Source of the DNA: Chloroflexota bacterium
GTDB taxonomy: Bacteria; Chloroflexota; Anaerolineae; Anaerolineales; Villigracilaceae
DNA length: 61,283 bases
Reading direction: 5' to 3'
Assembly: GCA_019873655.1 (NCBI GenBank)
Contig: JAIOAU010000017.1
Location: forward strand, 1-61,283
Of this stretch, positions 53,149-61,174 are shown piece after piece (the stretch's first letter is position 1; every line of letters begins with the position of its first letter). The position numbers were made by a program, and so were the translations under genes. A model generated the notes under the pieces. That model made no database searches, was not told the DNA's origin, and was given only the letters and a program-made list of their open reading frames with translations.

Positions 53149-54591
53149 ATGAAACATTCGAATTTTCTCAAAGCAGCGGGGAGTTTGTCGTACACCCTGG
53201 CCGCTGCTTTTCTCGTCGCCGCGCTGGTCATTGGCCTGCTGCCGGTCGAGCTGGTCGCGGCCAGCAAGGGCGGCAACTCGGGGGCCATCTGGACGACCAA
53301 CGGCGATTGCGGCGATGCCAGCCAGGATGTCAATCACTTTGCGATTGGCGAGGTGGTTTACATCAACGGCAGCAACTTCGATCCCAACACATCGTATAGT
53401 TGGCAAATCAAAGGGCAGCCCGGCGGCGCCAGCGCCGACCCGAATATCGTCGTGGCTTCGGGCACTGTGACGACCGACAGCAACGGCAATTTCTGTTTTG
53501 CTGCTTATACGGTCGCCGCGGACGATGACGGCGAGTACTCGGTCAAGGTCGGCAACAAGGGCGACAATTACCGCGTCCGCGGGACGACCCCTCCACCTCC
53601 GCCTCCGCCGGTCGATGTCTGCCCGAACATTCAGGGCAATCAAACCACGGTTCCTGCCGGCATGGAAGTGGACGGCCAGGGCAACTGCGTGCCGATCATT
53701 GACCTGTGCCCGAACATTGCTGGGAATCAGGCCGCCATCCCTGTGGGCATGGAAATGGACAACGAGGGCAACTGTGTGCCGATCGTTGACCTGTGTCCCA
53801 ACATCGACGGGAATCAGAGTTACCTTCCGGATGGCATGGAGGTGGACGACGAGGGCAACTGCGTGCCGGTTTCCTCAGACGATCCCTTTGGCCTGGATTT
53901 CTACTGCCTGGGCTTCACCGTGACCAACCAGAATGATTTTGCCGCCTCCTTCGACTGGGAAGTGGCGGGCGGCCCCTCTGGCTCCGAGACGCTCGGGGTG
54001 GGTGAATCGATCGACATCGATGTCGATCCCGCCTTTGCCGACGCTTTGGTGACGATTTCCTTTGGCGACGGAGAAGGTTTATGGTCTTTGTCGGGCAGCC
54101 TGCCCGAGGACTGCCCCCTGCCCTTCGAAGAGTTGACGATCGAGGGCTTCTGCCTGGGCCCGAACGCCGAATCCTTCGGCTGGCGAATCATCAACCCCAA
54201 CGGCTACGACGTGGATGTGGAGTGGCGGGTCAACGGCAGCGCGCTGGCTGGCCTGGCGACGGTCGATGCCAACAGCAACCACGAGTTCTCGACGCCTAAA
54301 GCAGAAGGCTCCATCATCATGCTCTACATCGGCGGCGTCTTCCAGGGCGATGCGACCGGCGCGCAAAATTGTCCCGTCGACAGGGAGATTCCTCCGCCTC
54401 CGCCCGGCGGCGATCCCGGTGAGACCCCCATCATCCCGTTGGGCAGCGGCGGGCCGATCCTGATCCCCGTCACCGGCGCGGCCGATGACCTGGTCGATCT
54501 GACCCCGCGCCTCTTCATGAACCTCGGCTTCGGTTTCTTCGGCCTCGGCCTGGTTCTGCACGGCCTGGGACGCCGCAAGAGCGTCCTCTAA
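53149..54591 (+). CDS. Secreted repeat protein with C-terminal sorting signal (IPVTG)
   Basis: This 480-residue protein has a signal peptide (LAAAFLVAALVIGLLPVELVAA), a beta-sandwich-like region, a run of seven Pro, and three tandem repeats of the form CPNI-x-GNQ-x5-GME-x-D-x2-GNCVP (residues ~160-245). Two more beta-rich domains follow. The C-terminus reads IPVTG (439-443), a hydrophobic stretch (LFMNLGFGFFGLGLVLHGLG) and RRK, the layout of a sortase sorting signal. The next gene is a sortase, so it is probably its substrate and displayed on the surface. The ATG has AAGGAG upstream. Confidence 0.85.
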   Translation: MKHSNFLKAAGSLSYTLAAAFLVAALVIGLLPVELVAASKGGNSGAIWTTNGDCGDASQDVNHFAIGEVVYINGSNFDPNTSYSWQIKGQPGGASADPNIVVASGTVTTDSNGNFCFAAYTVAADDDGEYSVKVGNKGDNYRVRGTTPPPPPPPVDVCPNIQGNQTTVPAGMEVDGQGNCVPIIDLCPNIAGNQAAIPVGMEMDNEGNCVPIVDLCPNIDGNQSYLPDGMEVDDEGNCVPVSSDDPFGLDFYCLGFTVTNQNDFAASFDWEVAGGPSGSETLGVGESIDIDVDPAFADALVTISFGDGEGLWSLSGSLPEDCPLPFEELTIEGFCLGPNAESFGWRIINPNGYDVDVEWRVNGSALAGLATVDANSNHEFSTPKAEGSIIMLYIGGVFQGDATGAQNCPVDREIPPPPPGGDPGETPIIPLGSGGPILIPVTGAADDLVDLTPRLFMNLGFGFFGLGLVLHGLGRRKSVL

Positions 54592-54669
54592 GACGAGCAT
54601 TCCTGAAGGAGCCAGGCGCGCCGACTTCGCCGGACGCGCCTGGCTTTCTTTGCAAGGAGAGGCGACGCC

Positions 54670-55437
54670 ATGTTCAAGAATCTCAATTGGATGGTGATTC
54701 TGGGGGCGCTGGCGATTTTGGCCGGCGGCCTGAACCTGTGGTCGGATTACCGGCGGGCGGCCGTTTCGCCTTTCGACAGGGTGGATGCGCAGGAAGAGGA
54801 GGCTTTCCTTCCCCTGCTGGTCCCGGTCGAGGAATCGCCGGAGAGCGCCGGCCCCAGCGGTTACGCCCCCACGCTGGATCACGACCGTTTGACCCCCGGC
54901 CGCTTGCCGGTCGAGGAATTCGACGCCCGGCCGCCGCTGACCGGTCTGGCGCCGGAGCGGATTCTCATCCCCTCCATTTCGCTGGATGCTCCTATCGTGC
55001 CGGTGCATTACCGCGACATCGAATTCAACGGGCAAATCTATCATCAGTGGCGGGTGCCAAACGAATTTGCCGCCGGCTGGCAGGATACCTCGGCGCTCTT
55101 GGGCGCGCCGGGCAACACGGTGCTGAACGGCCATCACAACGCCTACGGGCGGGTGTTCGAGAACCTGGCTGCCCTCCGGCAGGGAGATGTCATCCAGGTG
55201 CAGGCGGGCGAATGGGAGTACCGTTACGCGGTGGCGACCAAACTGCTCTTGCCCGAGCGCGGACAGCCGCTGGAAGTGCGCATGGAGAACGCCCGCTGGC
55301 TGGCGACCTCCGCCGACGAGCGCCTGACGCTGGTCACCTGCTGGCCTGCCGAGAGCAACTCCCACCGGCTGATTATCATCGCCTACCCCATTGGCAGGCC
55401 GCTTCGATTGGCCTCCCAAACCGCGGAGACGCCATAA
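54670..55437 (+). CDS. Sortase
   Basis: This 255-residue protein has one N-terminal membrane anchor (WMVILGALAILAGGLNLW), a linker and a sortase domain (ILIPSISLDAPIVPV; NTVLNGHHNAYG with the catalytic His at 155; LTLVTCWPAESNSHRLIIIAYP with C224 and the Arg, in parts). It should cleave sorting signals and join proteins to the surface or to each other. It lies 78 bases after the IPVTG protein, its likely substrate. The sortase class is uncertain; D or E is plausible. Confidence 0.92.
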   Translation: MFKNLNWMVILGALAILAGGLNLWSDYRRAAVSPFDRVDAQEEEAFLPLLVPVEESPESAGPSGYAPTLDHDRLTPGRLPVEEFDARPPLTGLAPERILIPSISLDAPIVPVHYRDIEFNGQIYHQWRVPNEFAAGWQDTSALLGAPGNTVLNGHHNAYGRVFENLAALRQGDVIQVQAGEWEYRYAVATKLLLPERGQPLEVRMENARWLATSADERLTLVTCWPAESNSHRLIIIAYPIGRPLRLASQTAETP

Positions 55438-55443
55438 ACACAA

Positions 55444-55470
55444 ATCGGGCAGAAGATTTTTCTGCCCGAT
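55444..55470. terminator. Bidirectional terminator between two convergent sortase genes
   Basis: ATCGGGCAGAA (55444-55454) pairs perfectly with TTCTGCCCGAT (55460-55470). The loop is GATTT. Confidence 0.85.
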
Positions 55471-55492
55471 GGTTATTTGGGAAGAGAATCCG

Positions 55493-56146
55493 TCAGCGAG
55501 CGCCGGCCGGCTCGGGTACATAGGGCCAGGCCAGGACGAAGAGCCGTCCCCACGAATCGTTCCCCTCGGCGGCAATGCAGGTTTGCAAGACGAGTTGACC
55601 AGCGACGCCATAGGTCTGGTAGAACAGGTCGCTGTAGGTCAACGCGCCGCCCCGGTCCAAATCAATGAAGTTCGAATACGGGCTGTTGGGGTTGACGGCC
55701 TGGAAGCGGCGCAGGGCGGTCACCTGGTAGGAGCGGGTGTGGCCGTCGCCGTAAATGACCACGATGAGGTCGCCGACTCGAATGTCGAAGAAGTGAGCGC
55801 CGGCCAGGGTGTTGTGGGCCAGCAAGCCCAGCGAGCCGAAGTCGGAAGCGGCCCCGAACTGGGTCACGGTTTCGGGGGCGGTGGAGACGTAGGCGGGTTG
55901 TCCGCTTGGCTGCTGAATCACGGGCAGGGCCAGCACGTCTTCCACGTAGAGTCCGGTCACTTGCTGCGGCTGACCGTTGGCGACCTGACGGATGAAGGCG
56001 GCCAGGTCGGGGAGAGGGGCCGTCTGGAGGTCGGCGACGGGGGCGGTCGCCGCGCCGGTCACGGGCAGAAAGGTCGCTGCCGGGCGCGCCCCGCTCAGAA
56101 ACAAGGCCAAGACCAGGAGGAGAAGCAGCAAGCGGTTTCTGTTCAT
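55493..56146 (-). CDS. Sortase-domain protein with its own LPVTG motif
   Basis: This 217-residue protein has a signal peptide (LLLLLLVLALFLSGA) and a sortase-like domain: LGLLAHNTLAGAHFFDI with the catalytic His, YQVTALRRFQAV, and LVLQTCIAAEGNDSWGRLFV with the Cys and Arg. Just after the signal peptide, residues 27-31 read LPVTG, the classical sortase recognition motif. It lacks a membrane anchor other than the signal. It is convergent with the other sortase. It may be exported and itself be a sortase substrate; that is inference. Confidence 0.85.
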   Translation of the reverse strand: MNRNRLLLLLLVLALFLSGARPAATFLPVTGAATAPVADLQTAPLPDLAAFIRQVANGQPQQVTGLYVEDVLALPVIQQPSGQPAYVSTAPETVTQFGAASDFGSLGLLAHNTLAGAHFFDIRVGDLIVVIYGDGHTRSYQVTALRRFQAVNPNSPYSNFIDLDRGGALTYSDLFYQTYGVAGQLVLQTCIAAEGNDSWGRLFVLAWPYVPEPAGAR

Positions 56147-56326
56147 ATTGGATAATTTATGTCTATAAAGTTATTTTCTGGTTATCGAAAAGTTACTTTT
56201 CAATCACCATTATAGAGACAAAAATTGTCCTGTAAAGATGCCAAATGTCATTGTCTGGGGAATGTAAGTTCGGTTATTTTCTGTCCGGGGGTGGCTTCCC
56301 CGGCAGACGAAATTCCAGAACGGCTG

Positions 56327-56332
56327 TATAAT
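56327..56332 (+). promoter_or_regulatory. Putative -10 box of the S41 peptidase gene
   Basis: A perfect TATAAT lies 34 bases before the ATG, which has AAGGAG upstream. A clear -35 box was not seen. The 220-base gap before the gene holds nothing else of note. Confidence 0.45.
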
Positions 56333-56366
56333 CAGCGCAGTCCACTTTCGTAAAAAGGAGAACCCT

Positions 56367-58826
56367 ATGGGAAGGATTGCAAAGATTTTGAGTCTGCTGG
56401 CGGCCGTTGCGCTGCTGTTGACAGCCTGCGGCAAGGGAACCCCCACTGCGACGGAAACGGCTGCTGGCGAAGAACCGTATCTCGTCACCGGTTCGATGGA
56501 TTTCACCAACGCCTTCATTAACTACATCTTCGAAGAACACATGGTGGCGCTGGTGGACATGTACGCCTTCGTCATCCGCGACCAGGAATGGGAAATCCCG
56601 GTCGCTTCGCAGACGCTCGGCTACATGGACATGGACGAAGACAACATGCACGCCGAATACACCCTGCAGTTGCCCGCCCGTCCCACCGGTCAGTTCGTCG
56701 ATGTGGACAACGACGGCGAGACGGATGCCGGCGTGCAGATTTTCGCCGTCTCGTACTGGCCGAACGTCTACGGCGGACCGTATTCGGAGGGCGACGACCG
56801 CTCGCGCGGCTGGCCGAGCGGCTTCTCCTCGGTCCGCACCGACCCGGAGCGGGAGGACGAGGTCAACGGCGGCATGCTGCTCGTCTGGGCGCCGGACGGG
56901 AATCAGGCCTTCCCCACCGGCTACGGCGCGGACAACCTGCTCTTCACCGCCGACGACCCGACCGCGCCCATCCCGGCCGGCTGGACGGTGGTTGACCTGG
57001 ACCAGACGCCGTTTGCCTTCCTCAAAGAGGCCGAGCCGGTCGTGCCGTTGTACGAACCCTCCGATTACGCCGTCAAAGATTATTCGGAGATGAGTTACAC
57101 CGAGGCCTTCGATGCCCTGGTGGAGTTCCTGCGCATGAATTACGCCTTCAACGGCATCCCCGGCAAGGAGCCGGATTACGACGCCCTGGTGGTGGCCATC
57201 CGGCCGCGGGTGGCGCAGGCCGAGGCCGACAACGACCCGCAGGCCTTCTACCTGGCGCTGCGCGACTTCACGCGCGGCTTCTCCGACGGCCATGTCGGCC
57301 TGGACGGCGGCGACATCCAGACCCAGTTGTTCCTCGACGACACCGCCGGCGGCTATGGCTTCGCCATGCGTGAACTGGACGACGGCCGCTTCCTGGTCGT
57401 CTATGTCCGCAATCCTGGCCCGGCCCTGGCGGCCGGCATGCAGGTCGGGGCGGAGATCACCGAGTTCAACGGCCAGCCGATCGGCGAGGCGGTCAGTCGG
57501 GTGGTCCCGTGGGCGCTGCCGCAATCCACCGAATGGCAGATTCGCTATCAGCAGGCGCGCTATCTGCTGCGCGCCCGGCCCGGCGACCAGGCGACGGTCA
57601 CCTTTGTCAACCCCGGCGGCCAGCCCCAGACCGTGACCCTGACGGCCATCGCCGAGCGCGAATCGTTCAGCCGCACCTCGATCTACTACGGCGCGCCGAC
57701 CAATCTCCTGCCGGTCGAGTTCCGCGTCCTCGATTCGGGGGTCGGCTACGTGGCGGTCTATTCCGAGGCCGATGACATCCAGTTGACCATCAAACTGTTT
57801 GAGCGCGCCCTGCAGGCGTTTGAGTCTCTGGAAGTGCCGGGCATCATCATCGACATGCGCTACAACGGCGGCGGCACGCCCCTCGGCCTGGCCGGTTTCC
57901 TGACCGACCAGGAAATTCCGCTTGGCCAGTCCTATTACTACAATGAAAACACTGGCCAGTTCGAGCCGGAAGGCACGCCCGACCGCATCCTGCCGAACGA
58001 GAATCAATACCGCTTCGACAAGATTGTGGTGCTGGTGGGGCCGGCCTGCGCCAGCGCTTGCGAGGAGGAAGCCTACGGTTTCAGCCAGGTGCCGGGCGCG
58101 GAGGTGGTGGGCATGTTCCCGACCTCCAGCATGTTCGGCGAGGTCAGCCGCGGCCAGTTCATCATGCCCGAGGGCTTCACGATGCAGTTCCCGACCGGGC
58201 GCTATCTCTTGCCGGATGGGACGCTCTTCCTCGAGGGGACCGGCGTCCAGCCGACCCTGCGCGTGCCGATCACCGAACAGACGGTTCTGACCGAGGAGGA
58301 CGTCGTCCTGCGCTTCGGCGAGAACGCCATCCTGCTGCCGCCGGGGGCCGGCCTGGAGCCTTCGGGTCCGCCCACGCTGGTGACGAATCAGGCCCAGGCG
58401 GAGGCCGGTCTGCTCGGCCAGGCCGACTGGCTGCAGGATCGGGCGCGCGAGCAGTACAACGAAGAAATCTTCGAACCGCACACCCTGACCTATACCGTCC
58501 CGCTGCGGCGTTCCGAGGACTTGATCTGGACCTACGTCTGGTGCGCCCGCGCCGACGTCCTGGAGCAGAATTTTGCCTCCATGCGCTTCCAGTTCGTCCT
58601 GGACGGCCAGGTCGTGCCGCAAGAGCAGTTGTTCACCTATGACTACGACACGGGCGATGGCAACGCCTGCCGCTTCATCTATGCCCTGCTGACGAACTGG
58701 CCGGCGGGCGAGCATCACCTGACCATCACGGCGACGTTCGTCAATCCAATCAACGACGGCATCGGCGCGACCGACTACGCGGCCGGAGACTATGTTTACG
58801 AATACACCGTTTATGTGAAGCCGTAA
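56367..58826 (+). CDS. S41-family peptidase lipoprotein with PDZ domain
   Basis: This 819-residue exported protein has a lipoprotein signal (ILSLLAAVALLLTAC, Cys at about 20). It has an N-terminal region with a calcium-loop-like DVDNDGETDAG, a helical S41 N-terminal segment, a PDZ domain (NPGPALAAGMQVGAEITEFNG, in parts) and a tail-specific-protease domain (VPGIIIDMRYNGGGTPL; VGPACASACEEEAYGF). The catalytic Ser is expected in ACASACE. The C-terminal 170 residues are beta-rich. It probably processes envelope proteins. A terminator follows. Confidence 0.88.
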   Translation: MGRIAKILSLLAAVALLLTACGKGTPTATETAAGEEPYLVTGSMDFTNAFINYIFEEHMVALVDMYAFVIRDQEWEIPVASQTLGYMDMDEDNMHAEYTLQLPARPTGQFVDVDNDGETDAGVQIFAVSYWPNVYGGPYSEGDDRSRGWPSGFSSVRTDPEREDEVNGGMLLVWAPDGNQAFPTGYGADNLLFTADDPTAPIPAGWTVVDLDQTPFAFLKEAEPVVPLYEPSDYAVKDYSEMSYTEAFDALVEFLRMNYAFNGIPGKEPDYDALVVAIRPRVAQAEADNDPQAFYLALRDFTRGFSDGHVGLDGGDIQTQLFLDDTAGGYGFAMRELDDGRFLVVYVRNPGPALAAGMQVGAEITEFNGQPIGEAVSRVVPWALPQSTEWQIRYQQARYLLRARPGDQATVTFVNPGGQPQTVTLTAIAERESFSRTSIYYGAPTNLLPVEFRVLDSGVGYVAVYSEADDIQLTIKLFERALQAFESLEVPGIIIDMRYNGGGTPLGLAGFLTDQEIPLGQSYYYNENTGQFEPEGTPDRILPNENQYRFDKIVVLVGPACASACEEEAYGFSQVPGAEVVGMFPTSSMFGEVSRGQFIMPEGFTMQFPTGRYLLPDGTLFLEGTGVQPTLRVPITEQTVLTEEDVVLRFGENAILLPPGAGLEPSGPPTLVTNQAQAEAGLLGQADWLQDRAREQYNEEIFEPHTLTYTVPLRRSEDLIWTYVWCARADVLEQNFASMRFQFVLDGQVVPQEQLFTYDYDTGDGNACRFIYALLTNWPAGEHHLTITATFVNPINDGIGATDYAAGDYVYEYTVYVKP

Positions 58827-58853
58827 CCGACGGCTGAAAAGCAAAAACATCGT

Positions 58854-58890
58854 GGGGCTGTCCCAAAAGATGGGGCAGCCCCTGCTTTTT
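58854..58890 (+). terminator. Terminator after the S41 peptidase gene
   Basis: GGGGCTGTCCCA (58854-58865) pairs with TGGGGCAGCCCC (58871-58882) with one mismatch, followed by TGCTTTTT. It is nearly identical to the terminator of the peroxiredoxin gene at 9425. Confidence 0.85.
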
Positions 58891-58925
58891 GGAAAGCCCC
58901 TTGCTCTTTCGGGGCTGAGTTAACG

Positions 58926-58962
58926 CCTGCTTGTTCGGGGGCTTAGCCCCCGAACAAGCAGG
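58926..58962. repeat. 37-base perfect palindrome (TTCGGGGGCTTAGCCCCCGAA family)
   Basis: The palindrome is centred on 58944. It shares its 21-base core with the one at 9341, and in both places it follows the same type of terminator. Confidence 0.75.
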
Positions 58963-59027
58963 TTACAAGCAGGTTACCTTCTCACCCGAGCAGGTGAGAG
59001 ATGAACGTTTTCAGGCGAGAGGGGATT

Positions 59028-59426
59028 TCACTTTCCCAATTGATCGAAATGCGTGTTGCGCAGACGTTCGACCAGTTGCGCCTGCGCTTCCTGCCAGATG
59101 GGGTGCAGAGGACACTCTTCCTCGAAATCGCAGGCCCCCGAATCGCTGACGCATTCGTTGAGCAGAATCGGCCCGTCAATCGCCTCGACTACGTCGAGCA
59201 GGGAAATGTCTTTCGGGTCGCGCGCCAGGGAGACGCCGCCGCGCGCTCCGCGCGAGGTGTGCAAAAGACCGGCAATCGAGAGTTGAGAAATGATCTTGGC
59301 CAGGAAGGACGGCGGGATGTGCTTTTCCTGGGCGACTGTGCTGGTGGCGGCGCGCTGATTGGGCCCCAGTTGGGCCAGATAGAGGACGGCGCGGATGGCG
59401 TAGTCGGCTTGTCGGGTGATTTGCAT
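59028..59426 (-). CDS. Rrf2-family regulator with three conserved cysteines
   Basis: This 132-residue protein has the Rrf2 winged helix (QITRQADYAIRAVLYLAQL; FLAKIISQLSIAGLLHTSRGARGG, in parts) and a cluster C92-x6-C99-x5-C105 in the loop before the last helix. These Cys probably hold an Fe-S cluster, as in NsrR and IscR, so it could sense nitric oxide, iron or redox state. No iron-sulfur assembly genes are next to it. Its promoter contains an inverted repeat, suggesting self-control. Confidence 0.92.
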   Translation of the reverse strand: MQITRQADYAIRAVLYLAQLGPNQRAATSTVAQEKHIPPSFLAKIISQLSIAGLLHTSRGARGGVSLARDPKDISLLDVVEAIDGPILLNECVSDSGACDFEEECPLHPIWQEAQAQLVERLRNTHFDQLGK

Positions 59427-59447
59427 GATTCTCTCCGCTAATCCAGA

Positions 59448-59493
59448 TACAATTTATCGGCTTAATTGTAGTAAAAGCATTCTTGCAGAACAA
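59448..59493 (-). promoter_or_regulatory. Rrf2-gene promoter with inverted repeat
   Basis: On the minus strand, TTGTTC (59493-59488) and TACAAT (59470-59465) are 17 bases apart. TACAATT/AATTGTA (59448-59454 and 59464-59470) form an inverted repeat with a 9-base spacer that overlaps the -10 box. Confidence 0.55.
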
Positions 59494-59709
59494 GTGATAG
59501 AGGTCATGCTCGAATTATGACCTTTTACTCCGATTTTGTCGAATTTGGACTGAAGGGGCATCGAATGACGCGAATTTTGCGAAATGATGGTCGGATTGGC
59601 AATTTGACCTACGATCTTTAACGATCCCGGGGTGACAGAGCGTCCGAGCCGCCGTGGTGGACGCTTTCCAATCGCGCAGGCCGAAAAAGAATCGGGTACA
59701 ATAGTCCTC

Positions 59710-60474
59710 GTGGAAGCAAACCCTGTCTTTCGCGTGCGTAATCTCAACTTCTATTACGGCAAGTTCCTGGCGCTCTCGAAGATCGAGATGGACATCCAGC
59801 CCCGGCGGGTCACGGCCCTGATCGGACCCTCGGGCTGCGGCAAGTCAACCTTCCTGCGCTGCCTGAACCGCATGAACGACACCATCCCCGGGGCGCGCCT
59901 CGAGGGCCAAATCCTGCTCAACGGGCAGGACATCTACGCCCGCGAGTTCAACGTCACCGCCTTGCGCCAGCGGGTGGGGATGGTCTTCCAGAAGCCCAAT
60001 CCCTTTCCCCAGTCGGTCTACGATAACGTCGCCTTCGGGCCGCGCGTCCTGGGGCTGGCGCGCCGCCGCGCCGAACTGGACGAAATCGTCGAGCGCAGTC
60101 TGCGGGCGGCGGCCCTGTGGGACGAGGTCAAGGACCAGTTGAAGCAGAACGCCCTCGGGTTCTCGCTCGGCCAGCAGCAGCGCATTTGCATCGCCCGCGC
60201 CATCGCCGTCCGGCCGGAGGTCATTCTCTTCGACGAATCGACCTCGGCGCTCGACCCGATCGCCACCGGCCAGATCGAGGACCTGATCGCCGAACTCAAG
60301 CGCGACTACACGATCGTCATCGTCACCCACAACATGCAGCAGGCCGGGCGGGTTTCCGATTTCACCGGCCTGTTCTGGCTGGGCGAGTTGGTCGAATTCG
60401 GTCCGACCGAGCAAATCTTCACCCGTCCCCAAAAGGAACTGACTGACGCCTACCTGACCGGAAAGATGGGCTGA
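59710..60474 (+). CDS. pstB: Phosphate ABC transporter ATP-binding protein (PstB-like)
   Basis: This 254-residue ATPase matches PstB: Walker [28 protein letters not shown], the Q-loop [24 protein letters not shown] (in parts), Walker [14 protein letters not shown] and [12 protein letters not shown]. The signature motif reads FSLGQQQR where LSGGQQQR is usual, a change of the first Gly. No pstS, pstC or pstA lies in the window. I chose the GTG at 59710: TACAAT at 59697-59702 ends 7 bases before it, which suggests a leaderless transcript. The 283-base gap before it holds the Rrf2 promoter and a dispersed repeat copy. Confidence 0.88.
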   Translation: MEANPVFRVRNLNFYYGKFLALSKIEMDIQPRRVTALIGPSGCGKSTFLRCLNRMNDTIPGARLEGQILLNGQDIYAREFNVTALRQRVGMVFQKPNPFPQSVYDNVAFGPRVLGLARRRAELDEIVERSLRAAALWDEVKDQLKQNALGFSLGQQQRICIARAIAVRPEVILFDESTSALDPIATGQIEDLIAELKRDYTIVIVTHNMQQAGRVSDFTGLFWLGELVEFGPTEQIFTRPQKELTDAYLTGKMG

Positions 60475-60477
60475 GCC

Positions 60478-61122
60478 ATGACCCGCCTGTCTGCTGCCCT
60501 GCTCGTTCTGCTCCTCCTGTTGAGCGCCTGCGATTCTACGGATACCCCCTTGCCTGGGCCGCCGACCGCCCCCGGGCCGACCGCCACCCCGCGGATCGTG
60601 ACGCCGACGCCGGTTTTCGTCTTCCCGGCCACCCCAACCGAGACGGCGACCCTCGTTCCGCCGACCGACACCCCCCTGCCGGTCTCTCCCATCCCCGCCT
60701 CCAGCCCCACCCCCACGCCTACCGCCACGCCCCCTCCGACTCTCACGGTCTCTCTCGTCGGCTGCAACACCAGTCTGGACGTCCGGCACGGGATGGGCGA
60801 GGTGACCAACGCCTACGTCACGGTGGCCAACCCGGGCGGAATCGTGCTGCACAACGTCTGCGCGACGCTCTCGGCCTCGGATGAGGCCCGCCGACACCCC
60901 GACAAGACCGTCTGCGTGGAGGCGCTGGCCAACGGCTATCAGGTGACGCTCAAGTTGACGGTCGACACCGGCTTTCGAGTGGATACCTCTATCGAGGTGT
61001 CTGTCGTCTCCGAAGAGGGCCTGACGGCGCGGGCGGCGAGTCCGAGTTGCACCGACCTGAGCATCTTCACCCTGCCCCCCGGCAGTCTGGGCGCGCCGAC
61101 GGCCATTCAACCCGTTCCCTGA
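60478..61122 (+). CDS. Pro/Thr-rich lipoprotein
   Basis: This 214-residue exported protein has a lipoprotein signal (LLVLLLLLSAC), a Pro/Thr-rich stretch of about 70 residues, and a C-terminal beta-rich domain with four Cys (VSLVGCNTSLDV; LHNVCATLS; DKTVCVEAL; SPSCTDLS). I do not recognise the domain; it may be an immunoglobulin-like adhesive module. It begins 3 bases after pstB and is probably co-transcribed with it. The Pro/Thr linker resembles that of the LysM lipoprotein at 43081. Confidence 0.82.
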   Translation: MTRLSAALLVLLLLLSACDSTDTPLPGPPTAPGPTATPRIVTPTPVFVFPATPTETATLVPPTDTPLPVSPIPASSPTPTPTATPPPTLTVSLVGCNTSLDVRHGMGEVTNAYVTVANPGGIVLHNVCATLSASDEARRHPDKTVCVEALANGYQVTLKLTVDTGFRVDTSIEVSVVSEEGLTARAASPSCTDLSIFTLPPGSLGAPTAIQPVP

Positions 61123-61124
61123 GA

Positions 61125-61163
61125 GTCACGAACCCGTTTCCTGAGAGGAAACGGGTTCGTGAC
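61125..61163 (+). terminator. Terminator after the Pro/Thr-rich lipoprotein gene
   Basis: An 18-bp perfect stem (61125-61142 with 61146-61163, core ACGAACCCGTTTCC) has a GAG loop. The T-run after it is weak (GTGATTT). Confidence 0.65.
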
Positions 61164-61174
61164 GTGATTTGCTA

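Noticed and set aside
58931-59441. Plus-strand frames at 58931-59149 and 59001-59441
   Set aside because: They overlap the palindrome and the Rrf2 gene, which has clear family motifs on the minus strand.
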